NCBI GenBank assembly: GCA_019637855.1
Contig: JAHBUX010000005.1
Span: 1-64,000 of the forward strand
Length of the DNA: 64,000 nucleotides
Direction: 5' to 3'
From: Bdellovibrionales bacterium
GTDB lineage: Bacteria; Bdellovibrionota; Bdellovibrionia; Bdellovibrionales; UBA1609
Shown here: positions 63,911-64,000 of the stretch, in pieces
Layout: every line of letters starts with the position of its first letter
How positions within the stretch are numbered: position 1 is the stretch's first letter
Notes under the pieces: generated by a model
Seen by the model: only the letters and a program-made list of their open reading frames with translations
What the model was told of the DNA's origin: nothing
The model's database searches: none
Made by a program: the position numbers and the translations under genes

Positions 63911-64000
63911 TTTGACCTTCTCTTATCGTTTAGACAAAAGCGAACCGTTTTCTAACCGACCGTCAGCGCCCAGTCTCAACAAAACCACTAGGGATTTCAT

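Noticed and set aside
63923-64000. Short open frame running into the window edge before rpsJ
   Set aside because: Only 25 codons are visible, with no match to EF-Tu or another usual upstream neighbour; it is probably leader sequence of the ribosomal block.

Overview
The window looks like chromosomal DNA from a Gram-negative, Bdellovibrio-like bacterium (Bdellovibrionota is my inference). The reasons are the many lipoproteins and Sec/Tat-exported proteins, two lysozyme-like murein enzymes, the TIGR03545/TIGR03546 gene pair, dense two-component signalling, and a ribosomal-protein block with a non-standard gene content. Gene density is very high: many convergent pairs overlap at their 3' ends and many co-directional genes overlap by ATGA. 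No insertion sequence, prophage or CRISPR array was seen, and no gene-free stretch exceeds 300 bases.

Layout. 0.1-15.3 kb: exported and housekeeping genes (lipoprotein, Tat-exported PhoX-like protein, a 1525-residue membrane protein, YyaL-type thioredoxin-fold protein, STAS/zinc-ribbon protein with an MBL hydrolase, glutamine amidotransferase, GH19-like lysozyme). 15.4 kb: tRNA-Arg(CCT). 15.5-20.8 kb: a visibly AT-richer islet with a peptide-binding protein, a 66-residue exported peptide translationally coupled to a stand-alone LanM-type dehydratase domain, an erythromycin-esterase-family enzyme and a sensor kinase. This is the best candidate here for an undescribed system. 20.8-24.1 kb: MnmD-like methyltransferase, a SWIM/J-domain fusion, a GNAT acetyltransferase and small proteins.

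24.2-36.2 kb: two divergent signalling operons. The leftward one encodes a receiver, a membrane-anchored receiver, an Hpt protein and two hybrid kinases. The rightward one encodes an OmpR-type regulator, a sensor kinase, a receiver-kinase, a CheY-like receiver and a glycine-rich surface protein with a Cys-containing C-terminal anchor. 36.1-44.5 kb: envelope and regulatory genes (FecR-like protein, pseudo-receiver regulator, M48 protease lipoprotein, degenerate SpoIIE-type phosphatase, SLT lipoprotein, MscS channel). 44.5-50.5 kb: ManC and a DegT-type aminotransferase for surface sugars, the TIGR03546/03545 pair, a 48-residue exported peptide and a TlpA-like thioredoxin.

50.6-63.9 kb: the leftward S10-spc-alpha ribosomal superoperon, rpsJ to rplQ, with secY, adk and rpoA. 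rplX, rpsN, rpsD, infA and map are absent from their usual places. A structured RNA leader lies between adk and rpmJ. All functions rest on motif reading of translated sequence; no database search was run.
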